This document shows, one piece after another, positions 11,223 to 20,112 of a stretch of 64,000 bases of DNA. Source of the stretch: Phycomyces blakesleeanus NRRL 1555(-) (Eukaryota; Mucoromycota; Mucoromycetes; Mucorales; Phycomycetaceae); NCBI RefSeq assembly GCF_001638985.1, contig NW_017265150.1, positions 1,124,984 through 1,188,983 of the forward strand, read 5' to 3'. Position numbers and translations under genes: made by a program. The number at the start of each line of letters is the position of its first letter. Positions within the stretch are counted from its first letter, which is position 1. The notes under the pieces were generated by a model, which did no database searches, was not told the origin of the DNA, and saw nothing but the letters and a program-made list of their open reading frames with translations.

Positions 11223-12257
11223 CATCACACATTATCGCGTGTGGTATTTGGATGTGTGTAGAAGATGTACAAGAAAAGATAAATGTATATAAGAAGAGGA
11301 ATTGAAAAGAAGAATTGAGGATTTGGATTCGATATTAGATAAATTGGAGTGATAAAATAGTCTCTTTGTTACCAAATAGACTAGTTAAAGAAATTAAAAG
11401 GGAAACTAACACTAAGGTAAGAGTGTAAATAATTTGAATGATTAGAGAAATAGTTAAACTCAAAGAAGAAATATAAATAATACAAATTCTAAAGAGTTAA
11501 CTATGGGAAGGAAGTATTTACTAGAGTAAAGGATTTAGCTAAAAGAAAATTTACTATGGTAAATTTACTAAGGGATAAATAAAGGGGAAATTGGAAAAAA
11601 TAATAAAATAAAAGAGGGTGATCAATCTTGCACAAAGACTTAACAGAAAAATAAATAAAATAGAAAGAAAATTCACAAGAGAGATCAGAGATAATAGACA
11701 GCATCTTGAAGAAAACTTGTATCAAAAAAATTTGACAGTTGTTTATTGATCAATTTTAGAGAGATATCTATACTACTTTATGGATAAAATATATGACAAA
11801 AATAGGCTAGATAAAACTCAATGAGATAATTGTAAATAAAAATATAAAAAAAATAACTATATAAATATTTCGTCATGAAAAAAGAAATAGATGAAGTTGT
11901 ATTACATAACTACAAGAAAAGAAAAATATCGGAAAGAAGTATGCTATAAATAAAGGGAAAAACTATTCAGTTAACAATTTTGGTAAAGTAGTGTTTGAGA
12001 GGAAGCCTCACATTTAGTGTGCAGGAATAAAATAAAAAGAAAAGGAAGAAAACAATTTCACAAAAAATAAAGGGGAAAAGATTTTAATTTTCAGAAAATC
12101 AGTTTTTAGAAAAAGATAATTTTTTGAAAATAGAAGAAAGAAATTAAAATTAAAATTAAAATTTTGAAGAAAAATTAAAAAGCGTTTTCAAAAGAATGTC
12201 TGAACTTGATAGAATATGGCTTTTGGACTGAGACCAACAAAACTACCACATCACGTG
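11223..12257. other. Purine-rich non-coding spacer between inverted CACTA copies
   Basis: About 1 kb with a marked A+G bias on the plus strand and no protein-like frame. A short Lys/Ile-rich open frame exists on the minus strand (11501-11725), but it is low complexity. The origin is unknown; it may be degenerate retroelement interior. Confidence 0.4.
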
Positions 12258-12481
12258 TCAACAAGCGACTTGTGTAGTGCTTGTATTTGTGATAAACGTT
12301 GACAGATGATATTTTATCACAATTTTTGAGGTTTGAATCGGTTTGTAGATGTGAAATAACCTCTTTTTTCCACAAGAGAGAAAAAGACAAACTCAAAAGA
12401 GAATGTAGAATTAAAGATAATAACATCAATAAGAGAAAATTAAGAGAAAAAGAGTACTATTGATCAATTTCAATATACTTG
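12258..12481 (-). repeat. Repeat G (3' part of the interrupted D-G repeat)
   Basis: Reverse-complemented, this segment matches 48483-48700, where it continues directly from repeat D. It begins (minus strand) with CAAGTATATTG immediately beside the CACTA-2 terminus and contains GATCAATAGTACT and CTCTTGTGGAAAAAAGA in both copies. It is the missing right flank of the CACTA-1 insertion site, now in inverted orientation. Confidence 0.6.
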
Positions 12482-13499
12482 CACTATGGCTATAGGAGGG
12501 GCAACTGTGCCTGAAATAGGCACATAACTGCCATTTTTCTGATCAAAAACCAATAATTTCTCCACAGTTTTTGATAAGATGGCAATGTCATTAGCAACAT
12601 TTTAAAAAAGTAGCATAAAATCTGTTTTTTTTGTTGCTATATGATGTCTGGAATAGTCTAGAAAGTGTTTGTAAGTTGTAATGATCACTTTAAGTTGAAA
12701 TGTATATTTTATTAAATATTAAAGATGTCAAGTTTTATTTGGATTAATTTTTTATGGAATGTGTGAACGAAATGGAAACATGACTGCTATTATTTTTTTA
12801 AAAAAAAGATACACCTCTCTTCTTGTTTACTTAACAATTTTATTTTAATTTAAATTGCGTAATGGCCTGTAGAACATGTAGAGAATGAAAAAAAAACATA
12901 AGGTATATAGAAAAGAAAAATAATAATATAGAATACATGGGACATATAGAAAGCATAAAAAATATAGAGTATATAGAGCATATAAAAAATAAAAAATAAA
13001 AAATAAAAAATAAAAAAAGTTATAAAATAGAAAGGTTGCCCTTTGTAATGCGTATATTATTGTTGAAAACATAATAAGATGCAATTACATAGAACTGATT
13101 TCCATTTGGTGGGTATTGTATAAGGCCAACTAGATGACAAATATCATTGACACTTATTACTGCATATGTGGGTTGTGTTTAGCAACCTGTTGAGCTGTTT
13201 TGTGACTGCTGTTTGACAATTGGTATGGATGAGTCGTGAGCAGCCACGTTATATTCCTTCATTACTTCAACAAAAGCAAAGAAACAAAAAGAGCCAAGTG
13301 AATTCTAATGCTGGAAGAAGAATACCACTGCACCAACAAGCCAGCTGTAAATAATTATGTTACAGTCGCTAAAGTAAATAAATAAATATAATATAAGCAA
13401 CTTTTGATTTTATATTGAAAAATGATATACTTATTTTCTGTAAAAACAGGTAAACATCACGTAATGATTACCATGACTTCTTTCATTTCTTCTTTGTCA

Positions 13500-14408
13500 A
13501 TACATGCAAGATGAATGTATAGTCAAATTCATCCATAAACGACCAGCAACAACAATTGTAGAATCATCAATATCAGAAATCATCAAACCCAAAGTTTGTT
13601 GATAGTATCTAGTTAAGGCATCCTTCACACTAGGGCTGCTTACACCTTCTATCAAATCATTATTCAAATGAGCAAATCAATAAAATGACTCCTACAGCTG
13701 CGCACCACTAGGATCATTAGGAAGATCCATATAACTTTCTCTACCATATGGTTTGAGCTGAATAAGATCAATTTCGTTCTGGATACGGATGGCAGTGTTG
13801 ATATAGTTATGCAATGCAAATCGCTCCACAAGAAAACTAGCATTACGGCTGCCCTTACACTTTGACTTGATTAGCTTGAAAAAGACACCAATTACTCTCT
13901 CCATTGACCAAGTAGAGTAGTATCGAAGTAGACTTAGTTGCTTGACAATGAATAGTATATGCACAAGATAGTGCTGTACTGGTCTGAAGACACTAAGAGA
14001 TATAGTCTTGTTCTGGACTTGTTGCAATAGATAGTGGTGCCAGTGTTTAAAATGTCTATTGTTGTTGTTATTATTATTTTTAAAAAAGGTCATGATTAGT
14101 TTTGTATATAGTGATATAGTGTTAGAGGCATTATGACTTACACATCCATCTTATCCAGCAACTCCAAAGTCAGTGTCCATTGCAATGCCAGTGCACAACC
14201 TTTGACAAGTGACAACACCGCAGTTTTGACAGCCCTGTTTGGTAAGAATGGGACAACAAAAAGGAGAGCAATGTACAGAAGAAAGTCAAGCCAATCTACT
14301 GCACGAGTGTCGTCAATCTTGGAGAAGACATTATCAAAACTGCCTTGGAATAATACTGGCATATATGGTCTTGAACTTGTGATACAGATGTCAATTGTCA
14401 CAAGACTA
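13500..14408 (-). pseudogene. 3' part of CACTA-2 transposase, duplicate of 8515-9420
   Basis: Translates identically to the corresponding part of CACTA-1: the 133-codon frame at 13692-14093 is identical to that at 8829-9230. The segment carries SMERVIGVF, the same Trp-to-TAG stop and the same intron. It is cut at 14408 by the Tc1-like element; the upstream remainder lies at 19487-19979. Without exons 1-3 it cannot encode a transposase. Confidence 0.7.
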
Positions 14409-14579
14409 CTCGTTTTATCCATTCAATTGGCACCCATTTCCATCTAATTAGCATCCGTTTCCATCTAATTAGAACCCATTGACATCTGATTGGCTTCCAT
14501 AGAAATTGAATTTGCATCCATTGCCAACTGAATTTGCTCCCCCTCTTTTACTATTGGCGGAAGGGTACATGGCACTCAA

Positions 14580-14790
14580 ATTTTTTATCCTTACGCCTTA
14601 CAATTTTTTTTATATAACCGTAGTATTTTTTTTGTAAATGTAGTACTTTTTTTTTTGTAAACGTCGTATTTTTTTTTGTAAACGTCGAATTTTTTTTATA
14701 TAACCGTAGTATTTTTTTTATATAACCGTAGTATTTTTTTTTGTAAACGTCGTATTTTTTTTATATAACTGCCATATTTTTTATATAAGT
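14580..14790. repeat. Tandem units inside the left TIR of the large Tc1-like element
   Basis: Roughly eight units alternate between a poly-T run followed by GTAAACGTCGTA and one followed by ATATAACCGTAGT. The right TIR (19118-19275) carries the inverted counterpart. Repeated motifs in a TIR are often transposase binding sites; that role is inferred here. Confidence 0.6.
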
Positions 14791-15043
14791 GCCAAACGCC
14801 TAATGTAATGGCACTTCATATATGTAGACCTTTCTACAAAGATACATCATAGAAAATATCTATAGAGAGAACTAACATAATATGCAAACTTTTCTCCAGA
14901 TTACTTTGTTAAAGTTAAATACCTTACTGCAGTTATAAGATAATAAAGCAAGTATCTCATTATAATAATTATGTTAAAATTAAAAATGCAATGATATTAT
15001 TTGTATTCTTTCTTTATTGCAGAGTAAGTTTCGAATAAAAGAT

Positions 15044-15379
15044 TCATTTTTTGTTACTTGTAGCCTCCTTGTTGTTTTCAATAAAAAAAACAACTGGAAA
15101 CTTTCTCCACTTCAAAATATAGCCACCAGCAGTTGTTTGTTTCATATTTACTATCTTGCTGGCTTTTTCGATAGTTAATCCCCTTATGAAGTAGAGATAA
15201 AGAAGCTTTTTTATATCTTTATCCATAGACTTTTGATATTGCCCTCTACTTTTTTTGGGGGTTTCGTCTGTTGTTGACGGGGCAGAACTTTTTGGATCTT
15301 CTGGCATTTCAGGCTCTTCAAGCTCTTCCATGATTTTTTCAAAGGCACTGTTATATTCTTCAAGTTTTTCGTGTAACAT
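15044..15379 (-). CDS. Small HTH protein ORF inside the large Tc1-like element
   Basis: 111 codons, uninterrupted. Residues 1-45 are acidic (ELEEPEMPEDP), then PKKSRGQYQKSMDKDI begins a helix-turn-helix-like region ending in GGYILKWRK. It aligns by eye with the region before the DDE domain of the transposase in the same element (RGSYQKYNQNQVNKL .. VRLAREK): same RG-YQK start, same length and same aliphatic pattern. It is encoded on the opposite strand, about 2 kb upstream of the transposase. It may be a duplicated DNA-binding domain acting as regulator or competitor; this is inferred. An unannotated intron or longer gene is possible. Confidence 0.5.
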   Translation of the reverse strand: MLHEKLEEYNSAFEKIMEELEEPEMPEDPKSSAPSTTDETPKKSRGQYQKSMDKDIKKLLYLYFIRGLTIEKASKIVNMKQTTAGGYILKWRKFPVVFFIENNKEATSNKK

Positions 15380-17394
15380 TATAGGGTTTTCTGATAATAA
15401 AAGGTGAAAAAATAAAGAAATAGGAAGATATGTTAAAGTGACATATTTTATATAAATTTAGTTATATCTAGCACATAGCAGTTATAATTAAATAGTAATT
15501 ACTTAAGATGCAAGATAAAAATCAGAACACAAGTTGAAGCAGCAAGAATAGATGTAAAGAAGATTGAGTTGTTGTTAAATAGTATTAGTCATTATATTTT
15601 CAGCTTTTTATATCAAAAAATAATATTCCAAGGTCCACTAAATAAAGTAGTACAAATTGAACTCAAGGAGATAAAAAATAAATAGGACAATATATTACCC
15701 GCAGCCATAAATTTATTATAAACATTCTTTTTTAAAAGAGATATCATAATTCTCTCTCTTTCCATTTGGTGTTTATATACCAAAACTCATTATTTCTCTT
15801 CTTAAATCAGCAATAAATCTCATTCTCATGCTCACTTCAACAACTAAATATTACTCTGACAATGAAAACACTGCTTAAAGCTCTACACCTCATGGATTTT
15901 TTTATTATTTCCAGATCACATTATGTTTCTGTATGTAAATAAAGCCTATACCTCGGAGTCATTGATATTAATCTCTAAATAATCTATAGTATTTTGAACA
16001 AAAGCTATAAATCTGAAAAGAAAACGTGACGATTCAACCCTCCACCTACAAAGAAACTACAAGATCAAACATCTACCTGTACGATAGGAACCAGTCTACA
16101 CATATTCATAATGCTTTTAAGTGCATTTCACTGACCATACTTTTTCGAAATCCAACAGTAGAATTCACTCTACCGACCACACAAAAACTTGCCAATTTTT
16201 ATCTCAAATATCCAGTAATCTGATTAACTACCACAGCAATTGTATTTCTTATGAACCTGGTTCTACACAAGCATCTAATACCATTACAAAAAAGAATCAA
16301 AAAATGCTATATTTATTTAACACCTGCTTCAACCATTTTACAATGTCAGAATCCTGATCTTCTTAATATCAAACTCAACAACTCTTTGTAATCTGCACTC
16401 GAAACAAGTAAATGTCCAACAATCTGTTAAACAATTGAAAGTGGTCCAAGAATTATGCTTTGCCCACAATACTACCCAATCTCAATTTTGGAAACCCTCA
16501 TGATACAAAATACCAAAAAAAACCAAATATTACGCACACAAAAACAGTAACAAAAAATAGCACAAGCTCATGAAAAAAAAAGAGATGAAAAAATAAAAAA
16601 TAAAAATAAAAAAGAGAAAAAAAAAAGAAAAAAAAAGAAAAATAAAAAAAAGAAAAATTTAATAGCAATTTTAAAAATAATTCTTCAAATAGTATAACTA
16701 GCATTTTTATTCATAAATTTTTATAATATACATAACCATTTTTTCGCAAATAATTTCTGAAAAACTGAAAGTCTCAATAACTGAAAATAAAATGATATCT
16801 TACTGCAAGAAATTTCTGAAAAACTGAAAAACTGAAAAACTGAAAGTCTCAATAACTGAAAAAATGAAAGTCTCAATAACTGAAAAACTGAAAATCTTAA
16901 TAACTGAAAATAAAATGGTATCAAACCACAGAAATTTCTGAAAAACTGAAAATCTCAATAACTGAATTTTGAGCTTTTCCTTGGCTCTATACAAAAAAAA
17001 ACTTTCTTTTTTTTATTTTTTTTTTATTTTTTTTTTTGGTTGGGCAAACCCATGAGGAGAAATCCCACCCCTTCCTTTGAGACAGAGGACAGGACACCAT
17101 AAAGGCTCTGGTAGCACTGTAAATCGGCTAATAAAATAAATGTTCTTAAAAGTGTGAAGAAGCTTAATATGTAAACATTCATTATTCTTCAACACGTTCT
17201 TTATTCAAATATATTAAGACAACAGAACAAGACTATACCTTGGTAGAAACGTTTAAGTTATTAAAATATTTTTTTTGGTATATATACCCCAGTGTCTTAA
17301 TAAAAGTTTCTCAGTTATCTTTCTTCCTCGATTTTAACACCCTTTTTATTTTCAAAAAAAAAAGCCTACTTCCAACAACTCCCTCAAATTTGTT
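15380..17394. other. Non-coding interior of the large Tc1-like element
   Basis: About 2 kb between the HTH ORF and the transposase. It is AT-rich with an A/G-rich run (16560-16680) and a minisatellite (16755-16966). A short GC-richer segment lies at 17040-17110 (GGGCAAACCCATGAGGAG). I see no convincing gene; the small open frames at 16026-16357 have no recognisable features. The transposase promoter should lie at its right end. Confidence 0.45.
16755..16966. repeat. Minisatellite with CTGAAAAACTGAAAGTCTCA-type units
   Basis: Tandem, partly nested repeats of about 10-24 bp (CTGAAAAA, then AGTCTCAATAA), with a higher-order unit starting AAATTTCTGAAAAACTG that occurs three times. Minus-strand frames through it read as Phe/Ser/Val repeats and are artefacts. 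Confidence 0.7.
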
Positions 17395-18879
17395 ATGGAC
17401 AAGCACTGTGAAATGGTCAGTCACAGCGGTTCTGCAGACCAAACCCAGTTTTCTAGAATTGCTTTCGACCCCTTGTGCGATTTCAACCAAGAGATTGTTG
17501 ACAAAATGCATGGAGAAGTTGTACTCCAATCTGTGACAGATGTCTTTGTCAACCATGCCAATATGGAATGGACCCATACCTTGGCCAGAAACCCAGCAGT
17601 CACGAACCTCTTAAGTCTCAGATGTTTTTTGCCAACTGAAGTCAACGAGGCCACCACCAAAACCATTGTTGCACAGAAGCCAAAGAATGTTAATCCTGAT
17701 TCTGTTCCCACTGCAGAAAGCATAGGTCGAGGTTCGTACCAAAAGTACAACCAAAACCAGGTGAACAAGCTCTTCTCCTTGGTTTTCTCAGAAAACCAGA
17801 CTGCTGCTGCTGCTGCCAGGGAAATGGGGATCAATGTCCGGACTGCCCAGAACTATGTCAGGCTGGCCAGAGAGAAGATCCGGGCCGATTTTGATGCTGC
17901 CACAGTGGAGACTGATAAGTCCAATGGGCTGGAGACGATGGAGGTTGAGGAGGTTTCTGCGCCTAAAGAACAAAAACATGGCAACCAAAAGTTGTTCCAG
18001 GCGCACTCTGCTTTTTTTTTGAAGCTTTTTGAAAATAAATCAGATGCTACCTTGGAGCAAGCAAGGATAGCTGTCATGGAAGAGTTCTCTGGGCTGCAGA
18101 TTACCAAATCAGCAATCCAGAAGCACTTGGTGAAGAAGTGTGCCCTGACGATAAAGAAGTTGGAGAAGCTTCCTGAGAAGAGAGACGATGTCAGCACAAT
18201 TGAGATGAGACAAGACCGCATTTTGAAGTGGCAACAACTTGCGGATTTCAACTATCTTTCAAACTGTGTGTTCATCGATGAAGCAGGCTTCAACATGCAC
18301 ATCAAGAGAACTTTTGGCCGTTCCGTCAGTGGCACCCCGGCTAAGACAACTGTCCCAATGCAGAGAGGTGTGTCCATCACCATCCTTGGTGCAATGTGCG
18401 AGAGAGGGATTGTCAGCCTCTCGTTAAAGAAACCTACTGCAGTTGTAACCAAGAAGAAGAGAAAGTTGGACATCTACACCAACGTTGAGGTGAATGGCCA
18501 AATTGGCACCAGAACCCAGCACTACCTCGACTTTTTTAGTCATACAATGGACGTTCTGGACAGCCAGGGTATGCAAGGACGTTATCTCATCATGGATAAT
18601 GCTCCTATCCATAAGGCCAATGAGGTGAAAGACTTTATTTCTTCCCGTGGGTACAAGTGTGCATATCTTCCTGTGTATTCACCTTTCCTGAATCCAATTG
18701 AGGAAATGTGGTCCAAGATCAAGTTTGGTGTCTGCAGAGAAGAGATTACAGAGTCAGACGGGCTCATCTTAAGGATTACAGAATCAGCTAAGACTGTCAC
18801 CCTTTTGGACTGTTTGGGTTGGATTAACCATGCCATTTCATTCTTTCCTTGCTGTTTGAACAGAGAGCGAAAGCTTTAA
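17395..18879 (+). CDS. DD34E transposase of the large Tc1-like element, intact
   Basis: 494 codons without a stop. Order: N-terminal region of unknown function (1-105), helix-turn-helix starting GRGSYQKYNQNQV (about 110-165), an acidic linker with VEEVSAP, then a DDE_3-type catalytic domain. Catalytic residues are D295 (VFIDEAGFNMH), D401 (LIMDNAPIHK) and E436 (PFLNPIEEMW); 34 residues lie between the second Asp and the Glu, the Tc1 signature. It would cut and paste the 5.1-kb element at TA sites. The ATG at 17395 is the first in frame after a poly-A tract; an upstream exon cannot be excluded. The absence of stops contrasts with the decayed CACTA genes around it and suggests recent insertion. 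Confidence 0.85.
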   Translation: MDKHCEMVSHSGSADQTQFSRIAFDPLCDFNQEIVDKMHGEVVLQSVTDVFVNHANMEWTHTLARNPAVTNLLSLRCFLPTEVNEATTKTIVAQKPKNVNPDSVPTAESIGRGSYQKYNQNQVNKLFSLVFSENQTAAAAAREMGINVRTAQNYVRLAREKIRADFDAATVETDKSNGLETMEVEEVSAPKEQKHGNQKLFQAHSAFFLKLFENKSDATLEQARIAVMEEFSGLQITKSAIQKHLVKKCALTIKKLEKLPEKRDDVSTIEMRQDRILKWQQLADFNYLSNCVFIDEAGFNMHIKRTFGRSVSGTPAKTTVPMQRGVSITILGAMCERGIVSLSLKKPTAVVTKKKRKLDIYTNVEVNGQIGTRTQHYLDFFSHTMDVLDSQGMQGRYLIMDNAPIHKANEVKDFISSRGYKCAYLPVYSPFLNPIEEMWSKIKFGVCREEITESDGLILRITESAKTVTLLDCLGWINHAISFFPCCLNRERKL

Positions 18880-18916
18880 GTATGTCTTTTATGTCTATTT
18901 AAGTTCTTTACACTCT

Positions 18917-19117
18917 ATGTCTTTTTTTATTTTATTTTTATTTTTTACTACTTTATGTCCCTCTTTTTCTTATTTTTTTTACCACTTTATGTCCCTCTTT
19001 TTTTTATTTGTTTTACTGCTTTATGCTTTTCTTTTTTTATTACTTTGTATTTCATTATATCTTACTTCTTATTATGTGTTCTATTTCTCTATCAACTAAT
19101 TATGCCTAATAAAAATA
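18917..19117. other. T-rich tail between transposase and right TIR
   Basis: Four or five imperfect units of CTTTATGTCCCTCTTTTT, purely low complexity. No gene. Confidence 0.5.
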
Positions 19118-19486
19118 TCCATGTTTTATGCCAAAAAAATACGACGTTTACAAAAAAAATACTACGGTTATATAAAAAAAATTCGATGTTTACAAAAAAA
19201 AATACAACATTTACAAAAAAAAAGTACGATGTTTACAAAAAAAAAATACTACAGTTATATAAAAAAATTGTAAGGCGTAAGAATAAAAAATTTGAGTGCC
19301 ATGTACCCTTCCGCCAATAGTAAAAGGGGGGGAGCAAATTCAGATGGCAATGGGAGCAAATTCAGTTGGCAATGAACGCAAATTCAACTTCTATGGAAGC
19401 CAATCAGATGTCAATGGGTTCTAATTAGATGGAAACGGATGCTAATTAGATGGAAATGGGCGCCAATTGAATGGATAAAACCAGTA

Positions 19487-19979
19487 GTTCTTGGTACGAA
19501 AAATGGGTATTCTGTGCTAGAGAGGGTATCATCCAGACAGGTATAAGAAAATTTTGTCTCCTTAGTAAGGGACACAGTGATCAAGTCGTAAATGTGCTTT
19601 CTGATTCCTCTTGCAACTAAATGAAGTTCATCTAGTGTGAAGAAGAAAGATCTGAAGAAGGCTGACAGCTCACTAAAAATTTTTGGTTAGTATATATTTT
19701 TTATATATTATATATGCAATTATTTAGTACAAGAAAAAATCTAATTAAACTGTTATATTCTTACAGGATTGCCGGTTTTGAATTCTTCCAAAGGTTGCAA
19801 AGGAGTGGAACTATCTTCAAAGTACATTCTGTGCTGTATGTTGTCTGAGACTTTTCCCTTTGTTTCACAGATTTGGCAACCGAACAAACTGGCATGTGAG
19901 CTAATGTGCGCCGTGTCAGCCACAGCTGGGATGTCACCAGAAGCAAGCAACAAGTGGATTTTGGCATGGCAAACCTCAA
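19487..19979 (-). pseudogene. CACTA-2 transposase fragment (equivalent of 8029-8514)
   Basis: The minus strand encodes CHAKIHLLLASGDIPAV and GCQICETKGKV as in CACTA-1, followed by the same intron (about 19679-19766) and the start of the next exon. It runs into the large Tc1-like element at 19486 and ends at the internal-deletion junction at 19979-19980. Confidence 0.7.
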
Positions 19980-20112
19980 TCTTTTTAAAAAAAAATAGCA
20001 ACTGTGCCTCTAATTGCGCTATACAGACTCATATCTGCCACTTTTTATTATGTAAAAAATGGCAGTTATGCTACCAAAGTGATAACATGTTGCCACTTTT
20101 TTAGCTATAGTG

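Larger units (their letters stand above)
14409..19484 (+). mobile_element. Large Tc1/mariner-superfamily element, 5.1 kb, TA target duplication
   Basis: Flanked by TA at 14407-14408 and 19485-19486. The uninterrupted site is preserved in CACTA-1 (TA at 8514-8515). Termini are CTCGTTTTATCCATTC and its near-perfect inverse. The inverted repeats run about 370 bp each and include arrays of a short unit (GTAAACGT plus a T run; ATATAACCGTAGT). Contents: HTH ORF on the minus strand (15044-15379), a minisatellite (16755-16966) and a DD34E transposase on the plus strand (17395-18879). At 5.1 kb it is far larger than a typical 1.3-2.4 kb Tc1/mariner element. Confidence 0.85.
12482..20112 (-). mobile_element. 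CACTA-2: inverted, internally deleted CACTA copy, split by a Tc1-like element
   Basis: Read on the minus strand, the element starts at 20112 (CACTATAGCTA) and ends at 12482. Its first 130 bp match the left end of CACTA-1. It then jumps at 19979 to the position equivalent to 8029, losing about 3.85 kb, and matches CACTA-1 to the end with only occasional differences. Without the 5.1-kb insertion it is about 2.55 kb. It lacks all exons before the equivalent of 8029, so it could move only with transposase supplied in trans. Confidence 0.8.

Noticed and set aside
16498..16994. Phe/Ser/Val-repeat frames on the minus strand
   Set aside because: Translation of an A-rich tract and a minisatellite; no start context or domain.
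17421..18836. Several long minus-strand frames opposite the Tc1-like transposase
   Set aside because: Antisense shadows of the 494-codon gene.
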